From the NCBI GenBank assembly GCA_017556805.1, contig JAFYMC010000009.1:1-56905 (forward strand): a DNA stretch of 56,905 nucleotides, written 5' to 3'. Positions 23,191 to 32,200 of this stretch are shown here, piece by piece. Positions within the stretch are counted from its first letter, which is position 1. Each line of letters starts with the position of its first letter. The notes below the pieces were generated by a model. That model saw nothing but the letters and a program-made list of their open reading frames with translations. It did not search any database and was not told the DNA's origin. The stretch is from Lachnospiraceae bacterium. Its GTDB lineage: Bacteria; Bacillota; Clostridia; Lachnospirales; Lachnospiraceae. Both the position numbers and the translations under genes were made by a program.

Positions 23191-24561
23191 TTACAGGTTT
23201 CTCAGTACCGACTGCAAATCCTGCACCGTCGCCACTTCAATAACCTGAATCTTTTCAACCTTTTTCTCACCCTCGACCTTCTTCCGCTTCGGTACAATAA
23301 CGGTACGGTATCCCATCTTTTCCGCCTCCGCAATCCGGGCCTGCATCATATTCACCGCACGAATCTCACCGGTCAATCCGACTTCACCGAAGGCTACCGT
23401 TCTCGGCGGAAGCGGTCGGTTGCGATAGCTGGAGAGTAACGCCAGCACAATCGCCAGGTCCAAAGACGGTTCTGTTATCTTCATACCGCCTGCCACGTTA
23501 ACATAGGCATCACAGCCTGCCAGAGAAATACCGAGGCGCTTCTCCAACACCGCCATCAAAAGCGTGACACGATTATAATCCGTGCCTGCCGCCGTACGAC
23601 GCGGCATATTAAAACTGGTAGGAGAAACAAGTGCCTGCACCTCCACCAAAATCGGACGGGTCCCTTCCATTGCCGCGGTCACAACAGAACCGGGCTCGTC
23701 CTCGGGACGCCCCTCCAACATATATTCCGACGGGTTCTTCACCTCTCGAAGTCCCGCACCTGCCATTTCAAACACACCGATTTCGTTGGTGGAACCAAAC
23801 CGGTTCTTCACTGCACGGAGAATACGATAGGAGATGTGGCTCTCACCCTCGAAATACAGCACTGTATCCACCATATGCTCCAACATACGCGGTCCTGCCA
23901 CCACGCCCTCTTTGGTCACGTGGCCGATAATAAATATGGTAATTCCCAGACCCTTTGCCAGACGAAGCAGGGACGCCGTCGCCTCCTTAATCTGTCCCGG
24001 GCTGCCCGGTGCCGCTTCCGTCTCCTCCCGGTATATGGTTTGGATGGAATCGATAATCACTACTTCCGGCGTAATCTGCCGGATGGTTTCTTCCACACGA
24101 TTTAAGCTCGTCTCCGCCAACAGAAGCGTACTGCCATCCGTTACCTGTAAGCGGTCCGCCCGCATCCTTATCTGGCGGATGGACTCCTCACCGGATACAT
24201 ACAGCACCTTCCGCTCCTTCTTTGCCAATGCATAACACATCTGAAGCAAAAGCGTAGACTTACCGATACCCGGGTCGCCGCCTACCAGAACAAGAGAGCC
24301 TATCACGATACCGCCGCCCAGCACCCGGTCCAGTTCCCCGATACCGGTAACCATCCTCTCTTCTTCCCCAGTGTCTACCTCGGACAGAAGCACCGGCTCT
24401 GCCGCAGATAACGACGAAACGCCGTAAGCAGACTTCACTTTCCCTGCTTGCGGCGCTTCTACCAAAGAATTCCACGCCTTACAGCCCGGACACTGTCCGA
24501 GCCATTTCGGCGATTCCATTCCACATTCTTTACAAAAAAATACTGCTTTCCCTTTTGCCAT
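23191..24561 (-). CDS. radA: DNA repair protein RadA (Sms)
   Basis: A 456-residue protein with all RadA features: a four-cysteine zinc finger (C10, C13, C24, C27 in FFCKECGMESPKWLGQCPGC), a RecA-like ATPase with Walker A GGDPGIGKST (94-103) and Walker B VVIIDSIQ, the RadA-specific KNRFG motif, and a C-terminal Lon-protease-like domain (GCDAYVNVAGGMKITEPSLDLA). RadA is a helicase that drives branch migration during recombinational repair. The length is normal. It starts 16 bases after the preceding small gene ends and is probably co-transcribed with it. Confidence 0.96.
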   Translation of the reverse strand: MAKGKAVFFCKECGMESPKWLGQCPGCKAWNSLVEAPQAGKVKSAYGVSSLSAAEPVLLSEVDTGEEERMVTGIGELDRVLGGGIVIGSLVLVGGDPGIGKSTLLLQMCYALAKKERKVLYVSGEESIRQIRMRADRLQVTDGSTLLLAETSLNRVEETIRQITPEVVIIDSIQTIYREETEAAPGSPGQIKEATASLLRLAKGLGITIFIIGHVTKEGVVAGPRMLEHMVDTVLYFEGESHISYRILRAVKNRFGSTNEIGVFEMAGAGLREVKNPSEYMLEGRPEDEPGSVVTAAMEGTRPILVEVQALVSPTSFNMPRRTAAGTDYNRVTLLMAVLEKRLGISLAGCDAYVNVAGGMKITEPSLDLAIVLALLSSYRNRPLPPRTVAFGEVGLTGEIRAVNMMQARIAEAEKMGYRTVIVPKRKKVEGEKKVEKIQVIEVATVQDLQSVLRNL

Positions 24562-24577
24562 AACTCCCCCGCATACC

Positions 24578-24982
24578 TTACTGCTTTACTACGCGTACCT
24601 CGGAACCTCTTCCCGCTGTAAGCTCCAGGCTGAATACCAGCTTACCGCCCAGATTCGTCTTCATCTTACCGATGTTGGTACCGTCGATATAGAGCTTATA
24701 TTCGGTCTCTGCCTCTAAGCCCAATGCCACCTGGGTATCGGTGGTGCCTTTCACGGTCATCGTAACTTCTTTATCGTTTGCGGAAAACTCGGTTACATCC
24801 GTACCCGGTACCGACTCGTAGGCGAACATGCCGTTGCGCTCCAGCTTCGTAATCTCCTGGAACGTCTTCACTTTATACAAATCCCCGCCAAACTCAAAAC
24901 CGTCGGCCTTCGCCTTTGCTGCCAGCGTATAATCTCCGAACGCAAGCTTTCCGTTATCCTGAACATAAATCAATTCTGCCAT
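24578..24982 (-). CDS. small conserved protein of unknown function (often labelled endosialidase)
   Basis: The 134-residue beta-rich protein opens MAELIYVQDNGKLAFGDYTL and has VKTFQEITKLERNGMFAYESVPG and IGKMKTNLGGKLVFSLEL. I recognise it as a protein widespread in Lachnospiraceae that is often annotated endosialidase, but it is far too short for that enzyme and shows no catalytic motif. The pattern suggests one or two small beta-sandwich domains. No signal peptide. It has an extended -10 promoter, a hairpin at 24998-25017 beside the ribosome binding site, and leads into radA. Confidence 0.7.
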   Translation of the reverse strand: MAELIYVQDNGKLAFGDYTLAAKAKADGFEFGGDLYKVKTFQEITKLERNGMFAYESVPGTDVTEFSANDKEVTMTVKGTTDTQVALGLEAETEYKLYIDGTNIGKMKTNLGGKLVFSLELTAGRGSEVRVVKQ

Positions 24983-24997
24983 TTCTTTATCCTCCTG

Positions 24998-25037
24998 TAA
25001 CAGCCGTCCATCTGTTATTTGTTACAATATCAGTATA
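24998..25037 (-). promoter_or_regulatory. promoter and leader hairpin of the small gene-radA unit
   Basis: Minus-strand TGC-TATACT (extended -10, 25032-25037) with a weak -35. The transcript would carry TAACAG-8 bases-CTGTTA (24998-25017) directly before the AGGAGG site, which could modulate initiation. Confidence 0.45.
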
Positions 25038-25097
25038 GCACAACTTCCGCTGATTTTCCACAAATTTTCACAGATTCATAAAAAGCTAACAAATCCT

Positions 25098-27554
25098 TTA
25101 CATTTTCTTCGCTTTCCTGATTCTGCGCAGATAAAGAGCCTCCTGTGTTGCATCCTTTGACTGAACCGAAAGTGCAACCGTATCACCGCTTTCGATTTTG
25201 CCGCTTAAAATCTCCTCTGCCAGCATATCCTCCAGATGTACCTGCACCGCACGACGAATCGGTCTTGCACCGTACTTTTCGTCAGAGCCCTTCTTTACAA
25301 TGAACTCCGCAACGGCGGTATCCGGCTTTAAGGTAATGGCAAGCTGTTCCTTGCAACGCTTTACCACCTCTGCCACCTGAAGGCCCGCGATCTCCTTTAA
25401 TGCCTCCGCGCCCAACGGCTTAAATACGATGGTTTCATCAATACGATTGATGAACTCCGGTTTGAAGTTATGTTTTACCTCCTCCATCACCGCACTGCGC
25501 ATCCGCTCGTAATCCGCCGTCTCATCCGGCTTATTTAAAAAGCCCAGATTCTTCGGCTCCATAATCCGGCCCGCACCGGTATTGGAGGTCATAATAATAA
25601 TCGTATTCTTAAAGCTGACCCGTCTGCCCTGGGCGTCCGTGATATGACCGTCCTCCAGCACCTGAAGTAAAATATTAAACACATCCGGATGTGCCTTTTC
25701 CAATTCATCAAACAGCACCACAGAGTACGGATTCCTGCGAATCTGCTCACTTAACTGACCGCCCTCATCATGGCCCACATACCCCGGCGGAGAACCGATC
25801 ATTTTGGACACACTGTGCTTCTCCATATACTCAGACATATCCACGCGAATCAGGGCATCTTCTTTTCCGAATACCGCTTCCGCAAGTGCCTTTGACAGCT
25901 CTGTTTTACCCACACCAGTCGGTCCCAGGAATAAAAAGGAACCAATCGGGCGCTGCGGATTCTGCAAGCCCACACGGGCACGACGAATGGCTCTGGCCAC
26001 TGCCAGCACCGCATCCTCCTGACCGATCACACGCTTACGTAAAATCTCCGGAAGCTTCAAGAGCCGCTCGCTCTCTTCCTCGCAAAGCTTAGCTAACGGA
26101 ACCTTCGTCCATGCGGAAATTACATCCGCAATCATATCCTCATGAAGCACCGGCAGGACCTTCTCTTCCGTCTCCTGCGCTTCCAAGCGCGTCTTCAAGC
26201 GTTTTTGCTTTGCTGCTACCGCAATGGCACCTTCACTGTCACCGGATAATAACAAACGCTCCTTCTCTGCCTGAAGCTCTGCCAGTTGTTTTCTTTTATC
26301 CTTCTCTGCCGGCGCCGCCGTAAACTCCGTCAAGCGAAGCTTAGAAGCAGCCTCATCCAGCACGTCGATTGCTTTATCCGGTAAAAAGCGGTCATTAATA
26401 TAACGCTCGGACAGCTTCACTGCAGCCTTTACCGCTTCATCGCTGATGACAATCCCGTGATGTTTCTCATAAGTCTCCCGAAGGCCGAATAAAATCGCCT
26501 CCGCCTCGGAAAGAGACGGTTCCTCTATGACAACCGGCTGGAATCTCCGTTCCAACGCCGCATCCTTCTCAATGTATTTGCGATACTCTTCTCTTGTGGT
26601 AGCTCCTACCACCTGAAACTCTCCCCGCGCCAGTGCCGGCTTCATAATATTGGAAGCATCCAAAGCACCCTCTGCACCACCGGCTCCGATAATCGTGTGC
26701 AACTCATCAATAAAAATCAACACGTTGCCGTCTGTAATCGCCTCGTCCATAACCCGCTTAATCCGCTCCTCGAACTCACCGCGGTACTTGGTCCCTGCTA
26801 CCATAGCAGACAAATCCAATGACAACAGACGCTTTTTCTTCATATTCTCCGGCACATTCCCATCCGCAATACGTCGCGCAAGACCTTCCGCCACTGCCGT
26901 CTTACCCACACCCGGCTCACCTACCAGGCAAGGATTATTTTTGGTTCTACGGCTTAAAATCCGAATGACACGACTGATTTCTTCCTCTCGTCCGATGACC
27001 GGGTCCAACTTCCCGTTCCGTGCCGCCTCTGTAAGATCCTTACTGTATTTTTCCAGAAGTCCGCTCTCTGTCTTCTGGGTACGACTGCGACTTGTAGCAT
27101 ACTCCGCCTTGGCCCGGTTCGCATCGATTCCCATGGCTTCCAGCGTCGCAAAATAAAGTTTCTGCCCCTGAATGCCCAAAGTATTTAACAAACGTACCGC
27201 AATACAGTCCGTCTCCTGTAACACCGCCAGCAATAAATGCTCCGTTCCTATCTTTTCACTATTGTACCGGCCGGCCTCTGCCTCCGCCTGTTCTAAAATC
27301 CGTCCGAGCCGTGGTGTATTCTGTATCTTCTTTCTCCGGTCACCCTTTTGCGGAGTAATGAGCTGCGCAATCAGTTCATCCAGCTTCCCTGCCTGAATCC
27401 CGTTATTTTGCAGCACTTCCTTTGCCACACATTCTTCCCGAAGCAACGCTACCAGCAAATGTTCACTACCGATATATCCGTGAGACAAATGCTCCGCCGC
27501 CTGTCTTGCGTATCGTAATACCTGTTCTGCCTGTTCGGTATACAACTTTCCCAT
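25098..27554 (-). CDS. clpC: ATP-dependent Clp protease ATP-binding subunit ClpC
   Basis: An 818-residue AAA+ unfoldase with an N-terminal double Clp_N domain (RYARQAAEHLSHGYIGSEHL and YNSEKIGTEHLLLAVLQET), two ATPase domains with Walker A motifs GEPGVGKTAVAEGLARR and GPTGVGKTELSKALA, and a short UVR-like coiled coil between them (LAELQAEKERLLLSGDSEGA). The C-terminal domain has the usual PIRRAVQ segment. ClpC feeds substrates to ClpP. Unlike in Bacillus, it is not in a ctsR-mcsA-mcsB operon but is preceded by a GntR-type gene 25 bases upstream. A CtsR operator was not seen. Confidence 0.95.
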   Translation of the reverse strand: MGKLYTEQAEQVLRYARQAAEHLSHGYIGSEHLLVALLREECVAKEVLQNNGIQAGKLDELIAQLITPQKGDRRKKIQNTPRLGRILEQAEAEAGRYNSEKIGTEHLLLAVLQETDCIAVRLLNTLGIQGQKLYFATLEAMGIDANRAKAEYATSRSRTQKTESGLLEKYSKDLTEAARNGKLDPVIGREEEISRVIRILSRRTKNNPCLVGEPGVGKTAVAEGLARRIADGNVPENMKKKRLLSLDLSAMVAGTKYRGEFEERIKRVMDEAITDGNVLIFIDELHTIIGAGGAEGALDASNIMKPALARGEFQVVGATTREEYRKYIEKDAALERRFQPVVIEEPSLSEAEAILFGLRETYEKHHGIVISDEAVKAAVKLSERYINDRFLPDKAIDVLDEAASKLRLTEFTAAPAEKDKRKQLAELQAEKERLLLSGDSEGAIAVAAKQKRLKTRLEAQETEEKVLPVLHEDMIADVISAWTKVPLAKLCEEESERLLKLPEILRKRVIGQEDAVLAVARAIRRARVGLQNPQRPIGSFLFLGPTGVGKTELSKALAEAVFGKEDALIRVDMSEYMEKHSVSKMIGSPPGYVGHDEGGQLSEQIRRNPYSVVLFDELEKAHPDVFNILLQVLEDGHITDAQGRRVSFKNTIIIMTSNTGAGRIMEPKNLGFLNKPDETADYERMRSAVMEEVKHNFKPEFINRIDETIVFKPLGAEALKEIAGLQVAEVVKRCKEQLAITLKPDTAVAEFIVKKGSDEKYGARPIRRAVQVHLEDMLAEEILSGKIESGDTVALSVQSKDATQEALYLRRIRKAKKM

Positions 27555-27579
27555 ACTGTTCCCTTTCTGCCGTCAAAAA

Positions 27580-27951
27580 CTAAACTTGAAACTCCCGTAA
27601 CACCTCATCCGTTACCCCGTGAATCTCCTCCTCGGAAAGCCCCCGGCACAGGGCCTTCGCCAAAGAAATACGCATTTCGTTTTTCAATTGCTCCATGGCC
27701 CGCAGCTTATCCGCCGTAACTGCGATTACCGCGCCGTTTCTGCGGTCCAGGCGTAAATAGCCCTCCTGGCGCAAAATCGCATAGGCCTTGTTCACCGTAT
27801 GCATATTGATGCCGATATCCTCCGCCAGATCTCTTACCGACGGTAAGGTTTCTCCCGGCAACAGCTGGGCATTGGCGATCCCGTAAATAATCTGATTGTA
27901 AAGCTGTACATACAGTGCTTCCTGACTTCCGAAATCAATTCGAATTACCAT
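27580..27951 (-). CDS. GntR-family regulator, YtrA subfamily
   Basis: A 123-residue regulator: a winged helix (about 10-75; LYNQIIYGIANAQLLPGETL, SVRDLAEDIGINMHTVNKAY) plus a short C-terminal helical tail of about 45 residues. This size is that of the YtrA subfamily, which usually controls ABC transporters or envelope-stress genes and binds no large effector. Here it sits between the cohesin-type surface protein (26 bases upstream) and clpC (25 bases downstream), so it may govern this operon. No inverted repeat of the expected operator type was assigned. Confidence 0.88.
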   Translation of the reverse strand: MVIRIDFGSQEALYVQLYNQIIYGIANAQLLPGETLPSVRDLAEDIGINMHTVNKAYAILRQEGYLRLDRRNGAVIAVTADKLRAMEQLKNEMRISLAKALCRGLSEEEIHGVTDEVLREFQV

Positions 27952-27977
27952 CTGTCACCGACCTCCCTTCCTGTCCG

Positions 27978-29243
27978 TTATATACTGTCATCCAAATCCG
28001 AGTCTCCCGACTGACCCTGTCGGTATAATTTTACTACAACTAAAAGCAAAAGTACACTAAGTCCCAAAAACATTGCCAGCATAAAAATTAAAAATACCTG
28101 CTGTCCTTTATATTGATCCAGCATTTCGTAAAGAGCATGATTGTCTTCCTCCACCACCTGCCGGATTTCGATTCTCTCTTCATCATAGCGCTGCAGCGTC
28201 TGCTGTCGTCTGTCGTAGCGGTAATATCCGCTGATTCCAAACTCATCCTCCAGCACCAATACATAAAACTCGCTGTCCGGCTTGTCACGCTTCACATACG
28301 CCTTAATACGGACTCCGTCCACATACAATACCGTTTCCTCGTATCCTGTCGGCGCCACATAGGCCCCCGGCTCCTCGGATACCTTGTACTCACCGGCAAA
28401 AGATATCACCACCCTGCCGTCCTCATCCGTGGCATGAAGCCCCGGCTCGTATCCATCGATTGCAGGCACTGCCGGCGCTTTGGTGGGTTCCGGTGTCTCT
28501 TCCTGTCTGGTCACATATAGATAATAGTGCTTTTCGGTCCCGTTCTCGGCGGTTACCGTTACAACTACCGTATTGCGGCCCACCTTAAGCCCCGTACTTC
28601 CGTTTACGCCTACCACCGCATTCTCGTCCTCGGTCAAGGCGCTGACTACAATCCGCTCGGACTCATATGGTACGGTCACCTCGTACTCCCGCACCGTCGT
28701 GGCAAAGGCCGGAGAAATCTTTCCGGGACTCACCTTCAAAGCGGACAAATTTGCGTTATCGGACGCATCCTGCGCCGCCTCTACCGCAAGCGTCAGTACA
28801 TTACTGGATACGGACATGGCACCGTCTATCCCGTAGGTATACACAATGGGACGGCTGTCCAAAGACAGGTCACATACACCTCTGGACAAAGCGCGAAACC
28901 TCATCACATACTTTCTGCTGCCTACACTTGGAGAAGCTCCCATATCCGCGATTTTTAACATACCGGCACCTCCCGTAAAACAGGAAGGTGCCGTCACAAA
29001 TTCTATTACATCTGCATTGTAAATAAGATAAGCCTCAAAATCTCCGATGACGGCCGCCTGCGCAGACTCTCCCTCCGCCGGCTGTACGTTAATCCAGAGA
29101 GTTACTTCAAACTCCTCTCCCACACGTACCGCATCGTTTTCCGCCTGCAACTCAATGGTTGCTACCGCTGCCTGTGCCTGCTTCGGTGCACAAAAGAGCA
29201 ACCCCGCAAACACAAGCAAAACCAAAACCGGAACCCGTTTCAT
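27978..29243 (-). CDS. exported membrane-anchored protein with cohesin-like and cadherin-like domains
   Basis: The 421-residue protein has a signal peptide ending about AQA-AV, a cohesin-like beta-sandwich (about 30-150; RVGEEFEVTLWINV, FEAYLIYNADVIEF), a cadherin-like beta-sandwich (about 165-245; LSALKVSPGKISPAF, NTVVVTVTAENGTEKHYYLYV), a Pro-rich link, a second beta region and a C-terminal membrane segment (VFLIFMLAMFLGLSVLLLLVV). The cohesin could bind a dockerin partner, but no dockerin is in this window. The cadherin-like domain recurs at the end of the glucosaminidase encoded 15 bases upstream, so the two products probably work together at the envelope. Confidence 0.8.
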   Translation of the reverse strand: MKRVPVLVLLVFAGLLFCAPKQAQAAVATIELQAENDAVRVGEEFEVTLWINVQPAEGESAQAAVIGDFEAYLIYNADVIEFVTAPSCFTGGAGMLKIADMGASPSVGSRKYVMRFRALSRGVCDLSLDSRPIVYTYGIDGAMSVSSNVLTLAVEAAQDASDNANLSALKVSPGKISPAFATTVREYEVTVPYESERIVVSALTEDENAVVGVNGSTGLKVGRNTVVVTVTAENGTEKHYYLYVTRQEETPEPTKAPAVPAIDGYEPGLHATDEDGRVVISFAGEYKVSEEPGAYVAPTGYEETVLYVDGVRIKAYVKRDKPDSEFYVLVLEDEFGISGYYRYDRRQQTLQRYDEERIEIRQVVEEDNHALYEMLDQYKGQQVFLIFMLAMFLGLSVLLLLVVVKLYRQGQSGDSDLDDSI

Positions 29244-29258
29244 TTTAAATCTCCTCTG

Positions 29259-32200
29259 CTATTCTCTTACCACACACAATACATACTCTCTCTTGGAACC
29301 GTCTTCTGCAATGACCGCCACAATAAAGGTATTCATTCCTACGGAAAGAGACTGATATCCTCCTCCGAATACCGTAGCCTTTTTGCTTACGGTCGTGGCA
29401 TCGATGGTAATCACCTCCGTGCTGTTCGGTACAATAATGGAATAATCCGTTACGGTCGTTCCGTTAAAGCTCGGCGTCAATGCATAATTGGTGCCGTCTA
29501 CCGACTTCACGGTCAGCTTTGACAGGTAATTGTTCGGATTGTATGCAACCGTCGGTTCAGGGCATGCCTGGGCCGGCATATTCAAATATACCGGTACGGA
29601 GAATACAACCGGACTATCCGTTGCCCCCGCATAAGCCTGGGCGGTCTTTTTACCCTCCGAAGACGGAGCCGCCACGTTTGCCATGTACTGATGACTGTAT
29701 GTATACGTCGGAGTCATATTAAACTTCTGTAAATAAATCGTATTCTGTCCGCGGTTAATGTAAGAGCTGCCGATAATATAAGCACCACCCACAATCGCAC
29801 TATAGCGATTATCCCACGGAATCAAAGAAGCATCGTTTAACGCATCATTGGTACTGCTTCCGTACTTTGCATACTTCAGACCGTTTGCAATCGCACCGCC
29901 GGCCTGTGTACTATGGTATGCCCCGATATTGTAAAAATTATACAAGCCTTCGAAGCCTTTTACCGTACCGGTGACACTGTTACTTACCGTAGAAGTACCG
30001 GTTACAACCTCCTGCTTTACACGGGTGGCAAGATGATACGGACTGACGCCGGAATATTCCGCCGCCTTAATAAAGGTCTCCGCATAGCTGATGGTTTGCT
30101 TTTCTCCGGAAGCATCCTCATATACATAGGTACTTCGGTACAATGGGGTATACTTTAAAATATTTTCTACACCGTCCACATCCTGATAAGACGGTTCGTA
30201 GTTTAATACCTCAAACTGGAACACCGACTTTTCGTCTAAGAAATTACGCGGGTCCATATAGTACTCCAACGCTGCCTTTGAGGCCGTCACCCAGGTAGAA
30301 CCGTCATATACGATAAAACTGTCCGTCTTCCAGTTATACGCGCCCTCTTCTAAGGACTTCCATGCAATACCGGAGCTGTTCGGAATCAAATTCTTACCCG
30401 GAATATTTTCTTCTTCAATTGCATCATCCCAATATAAATTCGTATGGTATGCCTTAAACACCCAGTTCGGGTATTGAATATGTAATGCACGCAAATACGG
30501 TTTATAAGACTCCGGGAACCGCTGTAATTTCAGGTTCAACTCAAAGTCTGCACTCACCTCCGGAGAATCATCCTCATCTCCCCAAATATCAATACTCGGA
30601 GACGAGGTCGGTCTCGGGGTAGGAGTAGGAGGTGCTTCGCATGCGGTGAGACGCTCCTCTAAAATGTACCCGTAATAGTTCAAATTCAAGTAGGTTACGC
30701 CTACATGGCAGTATACAGAACCCTTCTCATCCACATAACGGTCATATACCTTCAGATAAGTATCTTTTGTAACAATAACCGCCCGGCTGGCACTTCCTTT
30801 TACTTTTACGCTTCCGGAACTGCTCTCCGGTAAACTCTTTAAAACCATAGAAGAAGCATTCGGATGTGACGCATGAGCCCAGCCCGTCTGTACCCCAGCC
30901 ATATTTTCCTTTGCTTCGGTCCAAGGCGTCGGTCCGGATGTCGGTGTTGCACTCGGTGTAAGTCCCGGTGCCGCCGTCGGACGAGGAGCCGCCGTAACCG
31001 GAGCCTCGCACTCCGTAACATAATCCGCCAAAATATATCCGTAATAGGTCGTTCCTCCGCTTGTAAAGCCTACATGGCGGTATAACCTGCCGTTATCACT
31101 TTCGTACACATCATACAGCATCAAGAAATTATCTGCTTTTATGGTAACCGGATTGGAACCACCTTTTTTCTTTACACTCTCCGCGTCACTTTGCGGTAAC
31201 GCTTTCAGCACCATGGCGGAAGCATTCGGGTGCTTCGCATGTCCCCAGCCCTGCTGGGTTCCTTCCGTATTCTCCTTTGCCTCGGATCCCGGACGTGCTG
31301 CCGGTGTCGGTGAAGGCGTCGGCGTCGCGGTCGCCTTCGGGGTTGCCGTCGGCTTCGGTGTCGCAGTAGCATCCGGTACCGGTGTCGCCGTCGGTTCCGG
31401 TGTCGTATCCGGCTTCGGCGTTGCGGTCGGTTCCGGTTCCGCTGTTACATCCGGAGTCGGTGTCGCCGTCGGCTCCGGCGTCGGGGTAGGTGTCGGTACT
31501 ACTACCGGCTTACCCAACCTCAATGCATCGGCCGGTGCAAAACCTGTAATCCGTTCGCCTTCCTTTTCTACAACCACGGAAAACCATTTCCCATCAACCG
31601 CAGTCTGCTCTCCTGTGAGGGAAATCACCGTATCCTTCGAAAGTACCGCTACAGCACCATCGGCAGTCTTTACATATGCCGCACTGTCGGAAGCCTCGGA
31701 ACGAAGGCGTACTTGCTTGGTCAATACCGCATCCGGATAAGTCGTATACTCTAAACGGATGTAATCACTCAATACATAGCCCCGGGCTTCGCCCACACTG
31801 ACCTGATACCATTTATCCTCTCCATCGTAGGTCTCCCCCACGACAGTCACTTTATCGTTCATTACAAGAACCCGGACAATATCATACCCCGTACCGGCCC
31901 CGCCACGCAAATTCAACTGAGTAGCCGAAACTGTTGCCGGATACGCATAAGACGCCTCTCCCGACGGAGTTTGTGTCGGCACCGGCGTAGCCGTCGGAGT
32001 CGGTGTAGCTGTCGGTGTCGGAGTGGCTGTCGGAATCGGTGTAGGTGTCGGTTCCGGCTGAGACAGTTGCAAATACTCACCGAATACATAACCGGTCTTC
32101 TTTACACCGTCAATCTCCACTTCGATACAATACCATTTATCATTTCCCGTATAACAACTGCCGGTAGCGGTAACCTTCTGATTATTGCTCAAAACAGCCA

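Noticed and set aside
31141-31740. 199-codon Gly/Val-rich frame antisense to the SH3 protein
   Set aside because: It is the reverse reading of the Thr-Pro-Ala linker repeats.
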